NCBI GenBank assembly: GCA_040954595.2
Contig: CM082591.2
Location: 6,386,001 to 6,450,000 of the forward strand
Origin: Balanoglossus misakiensis
Taxonomy: Eukaryota > Hemichordata
DNA length: 64,000 nt
Reading direction: 5' to 3'
Within the stretch, counting starts at the first letter, position 1. Each line of letters opens with the position of its first letter. The notes under the pieces were generated by a model. That model searched no databases and was not told the DNA's origin. It saw only the letters and a list, made by a program, of their open reading frames with translations. A program made the translations under genes and the position numbers. Of the stretch, positions 32,601-45,651 are shown in pieces.

Positions 32601-32924
32601 TCGTACATGGAAAGGCTTCTTCGACTGAGACAGGCAATTATTCGCTCGAAACTACGCTGCCCAGACGCGGTTGTAATTATAAAGAGTTCCCATCCTAGAG
32701 ATCACAAATCAAAGGAATCGTACATACACAGCGGCGATTGGACTTTGTTTGATATGAATGAGGTGTCACGGACAATATTTGAAGGAATTGGGGTTGTTTT
32801 TCTTGATGTTTATGACATGTCTCTGTCCCATGTCTCTAAAAACAACGTTCATATGCCAGGTGAAGTTATGACTCAACAAGTAGACTTGCTTCTATCCTAT
32901 GTATGTCCCGCCTTCTCAACATAA
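29605..32924 (+). CDS. NXPE-like: NXPE-family protein, gene A (548 aa)
   Basis: Five exons fit in phase: 29605-29689, 30180-30372, 30613-31152, 31611-31663, 32149-32924 (TAA). An N-terminal signal-anchor (AFCFVLGVVIATLL) predicts a type II or secreted glycoprotein. The middle is a neurexophilin-like beta-sandwich. The last exon is a PC-esterase domain with the serine motif GDSTLRQ and a C-terminal Asp/His region (FLDVYDMSLSH to NVHMP). This is the NXPE (FAM55) layout; family members are thought to act on glycans, but the substrate is not predictable here. The ATG follows a TTAG acceptor-like site 16 bp upstream, conserved in gene B, so a 5' UTR exon probably exists. The exon 1 donor lies in the (GTAT)n array; the phase-1 donor is chosen because it fits both paralogues. 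AATAAA at about 33066. Confidence 0.88.
29686..30066 (+). repeat. (GTAT)n microsatellite at a splice donor, ~380 bp
   Basis: Starts exactly at the intron 1 donor of NXPE gene A. Contains an (ATGC)n block at about 29988-30033. Open in all frames, so long MYVC/IHTY ORFs here are artefacts. Confidence 0.97.
31402..31478 (-). repeat. Dispersed ~110-bp repeat, copy 2
   Basis: Reverse complement of the repeat at 14010-14125: TTAAAGGGAC, GCTGCCC and AAGGCACCGTTTATGTTA blocks. In intron 3 of NXPE gene A. Confidence 0.65.
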
Positions 32925-35889
32925 ATTGTATTACATTGTATTATATACCTAAAGCAGTTACCTATGGCGGCGAACTGTACAATACGTTTCCATGCCAGGC
33001 TTTGCAATGCAGGCCTACGATATTGTTGTATCTCTTAAATGAAATTCAATTATGATTTAAACATCAAATAAAGCTTTTGCATTTGTAGTCAAAGTTTTAT
33101 GTTTTTGCCATGCGGAAAAACGGTGACCCTGCCCCAAATCTACGCGCCAAATGTCATGACCCTAGATGCTTGAGCGAAAGATGATGGCGATCCACGTCGG
33201 TCCACCCGCTAAAAACGCACACACCTCCTGCAGTAATTTTTCTCCAGTATCTCAGTGAGCACGACCGTCACAACTGTTATCTCCGTACGCACTATCTCGT
33301 ATAGGTGACACTGGTCACCACTGACCTGGTAATTGTTAACTGGAGCATTAACGTTGTGGACAGGACACCTCATGAACGTGATATCGCATGTGTCAAATCC
33401 AGATGGTAGAATCTCATGAACTGGGCGATGCACATTTATTATTATTATTACACTAATTTACAGGCGGCAGTCTCAGTACAAAGTAAACTGTAATTTACAC
33501 CAGAGCCCTAAAAAGGCAGGAATGGAAAGAAAATATTACACCAACAAAGGGAAAACACTACAAAATACATGACTGGTCACAGACACTGAACAGCAAGGAA
33601 CTCTAATCCAGCGAGGAGCCTTCATTCGTTGCATTGAACATTATACAGGAATATGCGGTTGTACTAGGACTAAGTGTTATATTTTGTCGACGCCAACGAT
33701 TTTCCCCTATATTTGAATAAAAAACACCTGACTGCCATATTAGCTGGCGACACTACAATTTATTGGGGTGTAAAAAAAACCTGTCCAGCCAGTAGCAGAC
33801 ACTAAATTGGTTTTATGACAGGTAATCCACCCAGTGTCAGCTCAGTTGAATGAGATTTTCTGATAGTATTCAAAATGTCAGTAACGGTCAAACGATCGCT
33901 CCAGATTGGTGAAGGGCTGGGGACGTGAATGCCAGGCACCAAATTTCGTCATCGATAGGACGTCATTTGTAGATAAAATCCAACAGGCCCACTAGATCAC
34001 GCGACATCTGGGCGTTATCTTACTGGTACCCGATGATACGTTTTAATTCGTACTTACTATTGGCAGATGTCAGGACTATATTTATACTCAGCCATTTTGT
34101 TGTGACCAACATAAGGATATTTGCAGGCTGTCAGCTCACGTATATCGAAATGTTCTCATCTCAACACAAGCATTAAACCTGGTGAGTGGAATTTTGTCTT
34201 GATATAGAGTATTTTATTTTGCTCTAAAGTATCAAGAGTGTAGCTGGATACCTGATTAAGCACACATGAACATAAGTATGTCAAAATATTGCCAAAGCGA
34301 CCTAAAGAATCAACAAACTCATCCTAAAACGTCTAACGTAGCAGATCCAGACGTGAGTTCTATCTCCCTTCAGACGCTGTCGTTAGGTGCATGACAACTA
34401 CGGCAACAAGAATCTCTGTGTATAATTGCAATGAGCGATGAATTAATATACAATTCTATTCAGTTTCAATATACGTAGCCAATATTTGCCATATGGACTA
34501 AAAGTGGGCCTATGTTCCCTCAACATCACTCACAACACTCTAGTTTCTTTACTATAAACTGGATGGCCATATGTACCACGACTACCAACTGTGACACCAT
34601 TTCTATAAGGTAAATGCTACTTGAGTTGAATTACACCATCTGAATTCATGGCAGGTATAAACTCACCACTTGTTCTAAAGTCCATTTACTGACGATACAT
34701 GCTGCTCAACGTTCATTGTAAGTTTCAATACTAAAGCATTTCATAATTTGGGGTGTTTGACTTCATCAATTGATCCATTATGGGGCGTTGTCTATGCATT
34801 TAATATTTTACACTATTATATGCTATATTTGTATAGCATATAAATATAACATATATGTTATATTTACCCAATTTACATTCTGTGCCAAGATTTTTGGGCA
34901 TATAATTGTGTTAAATAATAAAGGCACCGATGGCGCCCGTGATCAATATATCCACCGGGTAATTTAGTGCATTTAATAAGTCACCATGTGCGCAAGGTTC
35001 ATTCGTGATATTCTGAATTGTTTTTTGGTCTGTGCACCTATGTCACCCCGCTGACCTCATAAAAGTTGCGTTGAAGCTGGCTCTCTAAATATCCCTCGAT
35101 GAATAACTCACATTGCAGATGTATTTTTTATTATCTGCCTTCCAGTTGCTATCGATATAATCGGCTGGCACTTTTGGTGGCTAGCTATCAGTATCTATCG
35201 AGCACATCTTCAATCGAGATCTATCATTTTCAACGCACAAGCTTAAAATATACCAGTATAGTATTGATCATGTTCAACGAGTATTAATGATTAACAGTGG
35301 TATGTATGTTATAAAGGTAGTCTACAGATTAAACCGTATTAATGGCCTCATTTTATCGCACGACCAAAACAAGGCGACGACGCTGCCGACCCTTCAGGTC
35401 ACATCAAAACATAGTCTATTTCCATTGCATTTAGTTTTGACCAGTCAATGATATTGCTTGTCTGAGTCGTGTTTACATAGCGTCGCTCTCAGGGTTGTAA
35501 CATTGCTTTGTGCAACCTATAAGACAATTTCAACAGTTTCACAACCAGTTCAGTTCAGTTCTTGCCTTGCTATCGTGATTGACATTGCATTTGCTTGTTT
35601 TTTATATATTTATTTTCCCCTCGGCTGATAAAACCATTAATTTTAATTTTAATTGTAAACATTGATATACCAATATAACATTATTATACCCACATAACAT
35701 AATCACTTACTAAGCCTGTAATTTTTTTTAAATGGTAAAACTGAAAAATCTTTCAATACAACTATGAACCACCTTGGGGGGCATAGCGTTTTCAGATATT
35801 GTATAAAATCTGTTATAAGAATGCCAAGTTCATCTACTTTTTGACCAAATATGATTTCATTCAATTCGTGTTATGTCTTACATGATTTA
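32925..35889. other. Intergenic between the two NXPE genes
   Basis: Contains the 3' UTR of gene A and an old repeat fragment at 34505-34800. No further gene is supported. A 5' UTR exon of gene B may lie near the right end. Confidence 0.45.
34505..34800 (+). repeat. Old dispersed repeat, unit 4 (partial)
   Basis: Partial copy of the 25405-26580 family: CACTCACAACA, GACTACCAACTGTGACACC and TGCTGCTCAACGTTCA blocks. Confidence 0.55.
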
Positions 35890-35905
35890 GATTTCCAAAG
35901 AAGAC

Positions 35906-38900
35906 ATGAAGCAAAGTTTAGCGGTGACGACCACAGGAAGGGTATGGTTTCCACCGTGGTGTACATTGTCAAAGCTGTTTTGTTTTTTTCTTGGCGTAAC
36001 GATTACAATATTTCTTCAAGAAACGGTATGTATGTATGTATGTATGTATGTATGTATGTATGTATGTATGTATGTATGTATGTATGTATGTATGTATGTA
36101 TGTATGTATGTATGTATGTATGTATGTATGTATGTATGTATGTATGTATGTATGTATGTATGTATGTATGTATGTATGTATGTATGTATGTATGTATGTA
36201 TGTATGTATGTATGTATGTATGTATGTATGTATGTATGTATGTATGTATGTATGTATGTATGTATGTATGTATGTATGTATGTATGTATGTATGTATGTA
36301 TGTATGTATGTATGTATGTATGTATGTATGTATGTATGTATGTATGTATGTATGTATGTATGTATGTATGTATGTATGTATGTATGTATGTATGTATGTA
36401 TGTATGTATGTATGTATGTATGTATGTATGTATGTATGTATGTATGTATGTATGTATGTATGTATGTATGTATGTATGTATGTATGTATGTATGTATGTA
36501 TGTATGTATGTATGTATGTATGTATGTATGTATGTATGTATGTATGTATGTATGTATGTATGTATGTATGTATGTATGTATGTATGTATGTATGTATGTA
36601 TGTATGTATGTATGTATGTATGTATGTATGTATGTATGTATGTATGTATGTATGTATGTATGTATGTATGTATGTATGTATGTATGTATGTATGTATGTA
36701 TGTATGTATGTATGTATGTATGTATGTATGTATGTATGTATGTATGTATGTATGTATGTATGTATGTATGTATGTATGTATGTATGTATGTATGTATGTA
36801 TGTATGTATGTATGTATGTATGTATGTATGTATGTATGTATGTATGTATGTATGTATGTATGTATGTATGTATGTATGTATGTATGTATGTATGTATGTA
36901 TGTATGTATGTATGTATGTATGTATGTATGTATGTATGTATGTATGTATGTATGTATGTATGTATGTATGTATGTATGTATGTATGTATGTATGTATGTA
37001 TGTATGTATGTATGTATGTATGTATGTATGTATGTATGTATGTATGTATGTATGTATGTATGTATGTATGTATGTATGTATGTATGTATGTATGTATGTA
37101 TGTATGTATGTATGTATGTATGTATGTATGTATGTATGTATGTATGTATGTATGTATGTATGTATGTATGTATGTATGTATGTATGTATGTATGTATGTA
37201 TGTATGTATGTATGTATGTATGTATGTATGTATGTATGTATGTATGTATGTATGTATGTATGTATGTATGTATGTATGTATGTATGTATGTATGTATGTA
37301 TGTATGTATGTATGTATGTATGTATGTATGTATGTATGTATGTATGTATGTATGTATGTATGTATGTATGTATGTATGTATGTATGTATGTATGTATGTA
37401 TGTATGTATGTATGTATGTATGTATGTATGTATGTATGTATGTATGTATGTATGTATGTATGTATGTATGTATGTATGTATGTATGTATGTATGTATGTA
37501 TGTATGTATGTATGTATGTATGTATGTATGTATGTATGTATGTATGTATGTATGTATGTATGTATGTATGTATGTATGTATGTATGTATGTATGTATGTA
37601 TGTATGTATCAAGTCTTGTTTATTTCATGAACTGATAGTATATAATTAAGTTATTTGTAATTCTTTCTCGTTGATTCTAATTCGTTATTGTCTAGTTTGT
37701 AGTCCAGACACCATGGTCAAACACTTACGTAGGTCCGACGTCGTTTGAGAACAATCTTCGTTCGCTCACCACACGACAACATGCTGCGTTCTCTGGAAGG
37801 GCTATGTGGACGTTGGAGGAAATAAATCTACATTCGAAAAATCTGACATCGTTCGCAGCTTACTTGCAAGACCATGGGGCAACATCACCAGATACTTCAA
37901 GGTGTGTTAAAAAATATAGCCTATTTTTCTATACATATGTACCTTAATGTTAAAGCTCCAGCATCTTCGATAAATATTTAGAAGACAACAATTGTTTGTT
38001 TGCCAAAATGGTCGATTTACCACGTGAGTCTCTTGTTTAATATTCATATAATGAAACTGTCAGGGACTTGTAAAATAACAAAAAATAATGACTGTATTAA
38101 TTGATTTCAGGTTAACCATTCAGGGGAATACAACATCGTCACATTTTACTCAAGGTGAAATAATTGAGGTGACAATTAACACTTTTGATGCTGATGGTCG
38201 TGAACGAGGTATTGGAGGGGACTTCTTTTTTGCTGTTATGTCAAACAGTGAAATGCAGACTTCTACCAGCGGAAGGATATTTGATCGTGGGGATGGATCT
38301 TACACTGTCAAATTCTACGCCGCCTGGTCTGGACCGGCGGATATCGTAATAACTTTAGTGCATCCACGCGAGGCTGTTCAGTGGATCAAGAACGTATACC
38401 GACCAACAGAACGAAATGGCGATTGGACGGGAGAGTTCAAAAATAAGATGTCCACTGAAAACATGCCGTGCTATGTTTTGGGGAATTCATCTTTCGATAA
38501 CAAATGTGTGTATCGAAACGAAAACTCGCTCGGTGATGTAGCATTCGTGTGCGATAAACCCAAGAGATTATCATGTTTGCAACTCGATAAAGTTGGCCGC
38601 AGGATAACCTCGTTACCAAATAATGTAAACAGACTTTTGTCAGATGACATCAAACCTATGTTTGAACGGTAGGTATTAGTTTAGATAGCTGTTCATAAAT
38701 AAATATTTTACTAAATATTTAATGTCTGTTTGTGAACTGCCTGTGCTTGTCTTTTTGAATGGCGTTGAATTGGGTTACCGTCGCTCTATGATTTAATGCT
38801 CAATTCTCCCTACCGTAAATAAGGTTTTGCTACCTAGGTGATAACGATATCTAGTTCGTTATTTTTGTTTTATCTTTTTTTCACAGCCCTTACCTTATGA

Positions 38901-39809
38901 CGTCACTGGCGGACTGTCCATTGAAAATCACGATTGAAGGTAATTATTTGGTTTAGTATAACAAACATAATTTTTTAGAACTCTACTCTATGTTACAAGT
39001 GAGTTAAAATACTATTTACATTTTTAGATGATCAAGATTTTAACAGCCGAGCTGAAGATCTTCCCCCATGCAGAGCAGACCTCCCACGAACAATGTCAGA
39101 TGGTTTCTGGAGAAATGCGACTACGTGGACTTCCCTGGTTTGCAAAGCGAGACACTGGAGTGCCCACGACACGCAGATGTGTCTCCAGGGGAAGGAGGTG
39201 ATTTTTCTGGGCGATTCGACGCTCAGACAAATGTACGACGTCCTCACTGCTGCGCTGAAGCAAAGGCCACGGACGGACCGTGACACAGACTCGTGGAGGG
39301 ACGACGCTCACGACATCAGCGCCAGTTTTGATTTTCATGCAATCCGTTCAGGCAGCCCTTTAATCGACTTTTGGACCCAGAAATTTGAAAGTGACGTAAT
39401 CGACAGTTTAGCTGCGACCCAGTGCAACTATGTTGTTGTTCTCAGTCTGACCTATCACATGACGACATGGACACCGGCTTCGTACGTGGAAAGGCTTCTT
39501 CGCGCGAGACAGGCAATTATTCGCTCGAAACTACGCTGCCCGGACGCGGTTGTAATTATAAAGAGTTCCCATCCCAGAGAGCACGACACAAAAGCATCGT
39601 ACATACACAGCGGCGATTGGACCTTGTTTGATATGAATGAGGTGTTACGGACAATATTTGAAGGGATTGGGGTTGTTTTTCTTGATGTCCATGACATGTC
39701 CCTGTCCCATGTCTCTCATAACACAGTTCACATGCCAGAAGAAGTTATGCGTCAACAAGTGGACTTGCTTTTGTCATATGTCTGTCCTACCTATTCAACA
39801 TACATGTAG
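35906..39809 (+). CDS. NXPE-like: NXPE-family protein, gene B (571 aa)
   Basis: Five exons mirror gene A: 35906-36029, 37703-37901, 38111-38668, 38887-38939, 39028-39809 (TAG). The N-terminus has a hydrophobic anchor (LFCFFLGVTITIFL). The NXPE domain spans roughly residues 60-310 and the PC-esterase domain 320-571, with Gly373-Asp374-Ser375 as the predicted nucleophile motif and LDVHDMSLSH...VHMP as the Asp/His block. Compared with gene A, exon 1 is 13 codons longer and exon 3 carries six extra codons near its start. Otherwise exon 3 and exon 5 are almost identical to gene A, marking a recent tandem duplication of about 6 kb spacing. The exon 1 donor is embedded in a 1.58-kb (GTAT)n array. 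Upstream, TTAG before ATTTCCAAAGAAGAC suggests a 5' UTR exon. Confidence 0.88.
36026..37609 (+). repeat. (GTAT)n microsatellite at a splice donor, ~1.58 kb, uninterrupted
   Basis: About 396 consecutive GTAT units without a visible interruption, starting at the intron 1 donor of NXPE gene B. The tract makes up nearly all of intron 1. Length may be unstable or approximate in the assembly. Confidence 0.97.
38807..38860 (+). repeat. MITE family A end fragment
   Basis: CAATTCTCCCTACCGTAAATAAGG followed by CTACCTAGGTGAT matches the terminal part of the element at 48474-48800. Solo end in intron 3 of NXPE gene B. Confidence 0.5.
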
Positions 39810-41181
39810 TTACGTTTTTACTTGATGTGAATATAGAAAACAAATTGAGAAAATATCACCTTTTAACCCTATTTGACCTCTGACCTAGGAATAGACACAA
39901 GTCAGTTTCTATGACATTCTTTTTGTTGTGGTCCGTAAACATACAACAGAAACAGAAACTAAAATAAAAAAAATGTTTATTTAAAAAACTATTTAATAAA
40001 ACAGAATTAAAATAAAGATAATTACATTTAAAGCCCCTATAGCTGCCAAATATCACATATTTTTTCACAGTAAAAATACTTCAAATATATTCCCTATCCT
40101 CTAAAATCCTCGCCATTAAGCCATATTACTTGCATTTGCATCTTCTCTATAGGCGACGCATACCACGATAGCTGCGTACTGTTTGTATGGACGCTGATTA
40201 AATCACTTTTTGATATGTTGTAAAAGAATTCGGTATTTTTCAGTCATCATTTATGCATTAATAGGAGAGATTATTTCTCTCTGGGGACAGACATTGCTTT
40301 TTATGTTCTCATTTTAGAATTCTAAAAAAGGCAGCGAGTACTCGATATTTCAATATGGAAGTAAAGAAAACGACCTAGTTTTCAAAATGTGACGTTGGTT
40401 TCCTGATGATGCATCCTCATTTTAGTGTTTTGACACAAGGAGAGATCCCTTTTGATTGTGTTCTATTAATTTCATTAAACGTTGTTTGTGACTTTGTGAA
40501 GTATGTGTAAGTTTGTAACCACTGGGCGCAAGAATGAAGTGTATCAATGCAACAACAACAATATACCAAAACTTAAACATTAATCACTAGGTTTATTTTT
40601 TATAATACAAATTCCAATGATAGCTACACGGTAGCCTAATTCAAAAGTCGTATTCGCAATACTTTTGAGCTACAGAAAATAGATGAAAGTCAAAAATCGT
40701 AAACTGTTGTCATTTTTCATGCATGCAGCGTAGTGTAACCGCGAATGATGTCCATCTCACTCCAGTCAACGTGTAAACTTCATGTAATTCGTCTTTACCA
40801 AAATATAATAGAACTTTAAGCAAGGAGAAAATTTCAATATCAAGCATGATCTTCTCACGTGACCACGTGGAGTAATTTCCAAGGCAGGTTACACTGGACA
40901 AAATAGAAAAGAAATCAAATAAGTATTGCGGAGGCTTAAAAGAGGAAATGCATTTCAATCAATCAATCAATCAATCAATCAGTCTATAAATTAATAAGTA
41001 AATCAATCAAACAGTAAGTCCATCAATTTATCTGCCATTTGTCATTCAAGTTGTCTTTTTGTCATTCTGGTTTTGTCTGTTTCTGTAACTATGTCCTGAA
41101 CAGTAAACAGATCCATCTCTCCTTCATCCATCAATATGTCCACACAACCCACCCTAGTCACACTACCAGATAATTTGACAT
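39810..41181. other. 3' region between NXPE gene B and the PAN subtilase
   Basis: AATAAA-like signals for gene B lie at about 39962 and 39994. A (CAAT)n run is at 40957-40981. At about 40717-40760 lies a block conserved with 61302-61345, likely 3' UTR sequence of the minus-strand subtilase. A minus-strand AATAAA (TTTATT) is at about 40591. Confidence 0.45.
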
Positions 41182-41249
41182 TCAGCAATGACACATTTGC
41201 GTCACAAGCACAATATCAAAGCTGTGGTCACTTTGGATAGTATACGTAC

Positions 41250-44200
41250 CTCTTGAAAGTATTCCAGAAACAGCCCACCACGTTTTCACGACAGTGTCAA
41301 AACCATGTCTCAGATAGCAGTTCTTTCCAGACAGACTGTAGGTCCAAACGGTACACTCTGGGTGTGCAAGACATGCGGCACAGCAGTCGTCTGCGTTTGC
41401 TGTATCTGCGTCAATTCTCAGATTTGGCCCTTGCAAATCAGTGCCTGTGTATCCGGAACATTTCAATGCATCATGGGAGTCTGGAAGGAAAAGAGCGAAC
41501 AATTGTTGAACAAATCCAGCACAGCTTACATACCTTTCATTAGTTTCTATGGTATATGTGACAAACAAGTTGATATGCATATAAAGTTAGGAAAGTTGGA
41601 GAAACGAAAGGCGGTATAATCTCTGCAAACGCTGTTCCGTGAGTCACTGGACTCTCTCATCAGGAGACTAAACCAGTTAAACAAACATGTTGTATATGTG
41701 TGTACGATTTTTGAAGTGGACTGTTTGACAGCTTAACACGTAAAAGTTTCTTACGTCTGGACACAATTCCAGCCACATTCCACCATATGTCAGCAACTTC
41801 TGTGACGCTGCTTCTCAGATAACAGTTCTTTCCTGTGATGCTCCAGGTCCACACGGTACATTGAGAGTTGGCCTGGCAGTGGGCACAACAGTCTCCTGCT
41901 TTCTGCACGTCCGGCACCGTTCCCACGCCAGCACCTCGAAGGTCGGTTCCAACGATTGTAGAACATTCGAATGCTTTAGTTGAAGGGGGGAGGAACATAT
42001 ACCAGGTTCAACTTATTGCAATCATCAGTGTCTTCATTACACGTGTCTAAATATCTCTATGCATATGTTTGATGAAAGTGAAAATGTTTTGTATTTTGGA
42101 AGAATTTTCTTTACATTTCAAAACATTACTCCTCGTGTGTTGCGTGTTTGTTTTCTATGCAGTTTGCTTTGCAGATCTCAAGGGGGTGCCATTATTATAT
42201 ACCAACTATTTGTTTGATTATTGCAACTTAAATGCTCTAAGGTTGGGGACAAGATTTATTATAAGAAGGGGAACACGTCAGTGTCGAAAATTTCTCTATT
42301 TCCGTATTTAATATATAGATCTCGAACGTCTTTTCTCGGATCGTGTTTCAGGTACAAAATCTTAGCGTTTCCCAAACACATCCGCCATCGTGAAATTCCT
42401 TGATTTTTCTCACGAACTTAGGTAGTACAACGCGTTGAAGGTAGTGCGAATTGAGCCTTTTCTTTTAATGAAGTACGGGCGTTGGAAATGGAATACAAAA
42501 TGCTTGTCAACTCACCACTGCCTCCGCCTCCGCCCCCGGGAATATGGAGAAGTTTGTTTGGTGTTGAACCACGGCGACTGGAAGGCACAGAAGACAGGTC
42601 AATTTTATCCGACTGGGCAGCATTCAACAACGCGGTTAACATCGAGCTTTGTGTGAGTGTGGAGTCCCCTGCAAGCATTAGGGCCGCAACACCTGGGGAA
42701 TGTATAAAGGAAAACATTAATATTAATTTAATTTTTCCCGTACAATGAAAAAAACGAAAACTTCATTAAAAATATTAGACTAAAGTTCATTAAGCTTACA
42801 GCTGTGAAAAATGTACCCGAGTTTAGCCATAAGACGGTATATGATTTCACAAGAATTTAAAGTATGGCTTTATAAAATGGTTCTAAATTTAGTTAAAACT
42901 GCTAGAAATGCTTTCAAAAGAAATTAAGAATTTGACTTATTTAATTCTTAATACGCATAATGTGGTAACTTTTGTTGCATCTTGCGGGAATTTCGGTTAA
43001 GATGTAATCTGGTTTGCCCTGTCTTAAGAATACAAGACACCCAACCTTACCAGCTACATGAGGAGTTGCCATCGAGGTTCCACTCATAGTGGTGTAGCTG
43101 GCATCTCCGCTGTGGTAGGCACTGTTGACGTCACTTCCGGGTGCCAGAATGTTGACGCAGTTTCCGGAATTTGAGTACGAAGCGAAGTCGTCATCGGATT
43201 CGGTAGCTCCCACTGTGATTGCCTGCAACACGCATAAATGGTAGCAAGCAATGTGTCAGTCGCATTGAAGTTTGAATATGTACTGGCGGCCGATACAGAT
43301 ACATGCAATTTTGAAGATGAGTTTTAAGACTAAAATTTCAATGTTACAGAATCTATTACTAAATGCTTTATGATACTTTAAATGTCACACCTCGGGTGCC
43401 GATGCAGGCGACTTAGTACAGGCGTCTGCACCTTCGTTTCCAGCGGCAACGACGACGATGTACCCAGCATCGGTTAACCGTTTGACTGCCAAATTCATGG
43501 ACGAGGAGTATCCACCGCCCAGCGACATGGAGACCACTGCTGGTTTCATATTCGAAGCGGCGACTGCATCCATGCCTGTAAGGAAAAATTGGTGACAACC
43601 TGTGTGTTGGGGACGGCTATTAAGCATTTTGAATGAATTTCACATATCCTTCACATTGCATTTGTTAGTCTCTTTGAATGTATAGAATCGACAACTGCAG
43701 ACTTTCTTGTAGCCTTAGCTATCTAAATCATCGTATGACGCTGTAGTGTTGCGACGGGCCAATCTTACCTCCAATAACGCCGCTGTTTGACCCACTGCCT
43801 TGGCAATTCAAAACACGACCCGCATACAACGTAACACCAGGAGCAACGCCAACAGTACTTCCGCCGACAGTGCCAGCGCAGTGAGTACCATGTCCTTGAC
43901 AGTCATTCCCCTGCAAAGTGCACAGATTACATGGGAAAAATCGATTAGTTTATTGGGAGGGTACAGACTCTTTCGCTGCAAAATCAACACGGGAACTGCA
44001 CGGTCTTGCACACCTGGGTTCTAGGTGATTGTAGTGACCTGTACATTGTATTTGCATATAGCGGTACTGCTGCACCTGTTATGCAACACCTATTTATATG
44101 GTTGATTTGAATAAAACTACAGTCAGTCAGTATTCAGCCATCCTGGTTGTCACGTCTCTGTGCATGTACTCTCTCTCTCCCATTTGCTATCCTGAACACA

Positions 44201-45651
44201 ACAGTCATATTTCTTGCATTAGAACCGCGTAGAATGTGCATGGGCATTACTGTCTACTTCAGGAATTATATTATCCAGACACGAAGCAGAACAAGCTGGC
44301 TCAGAAGAGATTTCATCATGACACGTTTCATATCGGTAAGATAATGATATTTGGTACAACTTACGTCTTGTCCATCTGAGAATGCGTCGTAAAATCGATG
44401 TGCTCTTCCTCCAAACTCGTTGTGAGTGAAACGTATGCCAGTATCCAAAACAAAAACATTCACTCCGCTGCCGTCCCCTGCAAACGGCAGAAGCCGAGAA
44501 AGGGGGCTGAAGGTTAGGTATATTCAACCCTGTTTAATTATTCTATTGACCAAATTTAATGAGGGTAACCTGGTAAACTCTTAGTAGGGTTAATCATCAC
44601 CCAGGCCCTTATATTAGCCACATTTACTTTTCTTCCAATCACCATACACATGAACATGCAAATTAAATTACACACATGAAGCAATGCGAAGTAAAAGACT
44701 ATTCTTAAGGTCACAGCATTAGCATCATGTCAAACCATGACGTCACCATCCTCGGGTAAGAATTCTACGGCCATGTCCCGGTTTCGAATCCACAATCGCC
44801 ACAGTTATGAAAAAAAATTAAGAGCGAAAAAATCTGAGCCTTACCAAGTGATGATTGATAAACGTTATCCAAAGGCAGGTCGGCTTGATCGATCCTGTCC
44901 AGACCCCACTCTACATTTCCATGAACAACTTCGTCTTCTTCAACAAACTCTACTTCATCCAACCAACGGAGCTAAACAAAAATCAATTGATACGATCAAT
45001 GCAAAGTTTTCCTCATTTGCTATGATGTCATACAAATACTTTTCCCGTGGTTTTCGGAGTTTTGCTGCATCAATCCATCAATCCATCCAAACCAATAACA
45101 CTTACAATGTGAAGTGCTGCAGCAGGAACTCTGGCCACGAAACCTTTCATCAAACTTGTTATATCGATTTGGAAATCAATATGTAATCCTCTCTCTTCAC
45201 TGAGTGCTTGGAATTTTTCTTCAAATTCTTCAAGCTGTTCATCAGTAAGACCATCCTTAATGAAAAAGAAAACAGATTAAAATGTTATATACGTGAAGGT
45301 CGGCAAAATACTAGGAAGCTAGAAATACGCTCTCGAAGTGTGTACATGCATAATGCACGCTTTTTAATGATTCTGCGTGGCGTGTAGATATTTTTAAACA
45401 CGACACAAGCCACTTACTTTGAGTTTTACAATATACTCGTCATCTATCTTCTCCTCCCCGGCATGAAGAAGCGGAGCTTGTGTTGTACGTTTGACGAAAC
45501 TGGGGCGAAATTCTCGGGCTTTCAGGTCGGCCAGGGTCTTCAGCTCGGCCAGGGTCTTCTTAATCTTGGATTTTCCGGAAAAAGCACTGGTCTGCATCAG
45601 TATTACTGCAAATATGCAGATCCAAATCGCAATGTGTCGCGATGAAACCAT
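41250..45651 (-). CDS. Proteinase K-like subtilase with two PAN-like domains
   Basis: Ten exons fit in phase: 45418-45651, 45106-45255, 44845-44971, 44365-44477, 43769-43910, 43391-43575, 43051-43222, 42516-42692, 41755-41973, 41250-41480 (583 residues so far). Order: signal peptide (~1-23), I9 propeptide (~60-145), S8 catalytic domain with Asp182 (VLDTG), His215 (GHGTH), oxyanion Asn302 (AAGNEG) and Ser367 ([11 protein letters not shown]), a Gly-rich linker, then two ~72-residue Cys-rich PAN/apple-like modules (GTDLRG...DCCAHC...CTVWTW...CYLR). It is expected to be secreted as a zymogen. The last exon is uncertain: reading past the exon 10 donor stops at 41182, and another acceptor could add a few residues. 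Each PAN module is one phase 1-1 exon. The catalytic residues are intact. Confidence 0.9.

Noticed and set aside
35851-37649. ORF of 594 codons spanning the NXPE B array
   Set aside because: Exon 1 of NXPE gene B followed by an intronic microsatellite; a true 500-residue repeat is very unlikely, though retention of some units is discussed as a finding.
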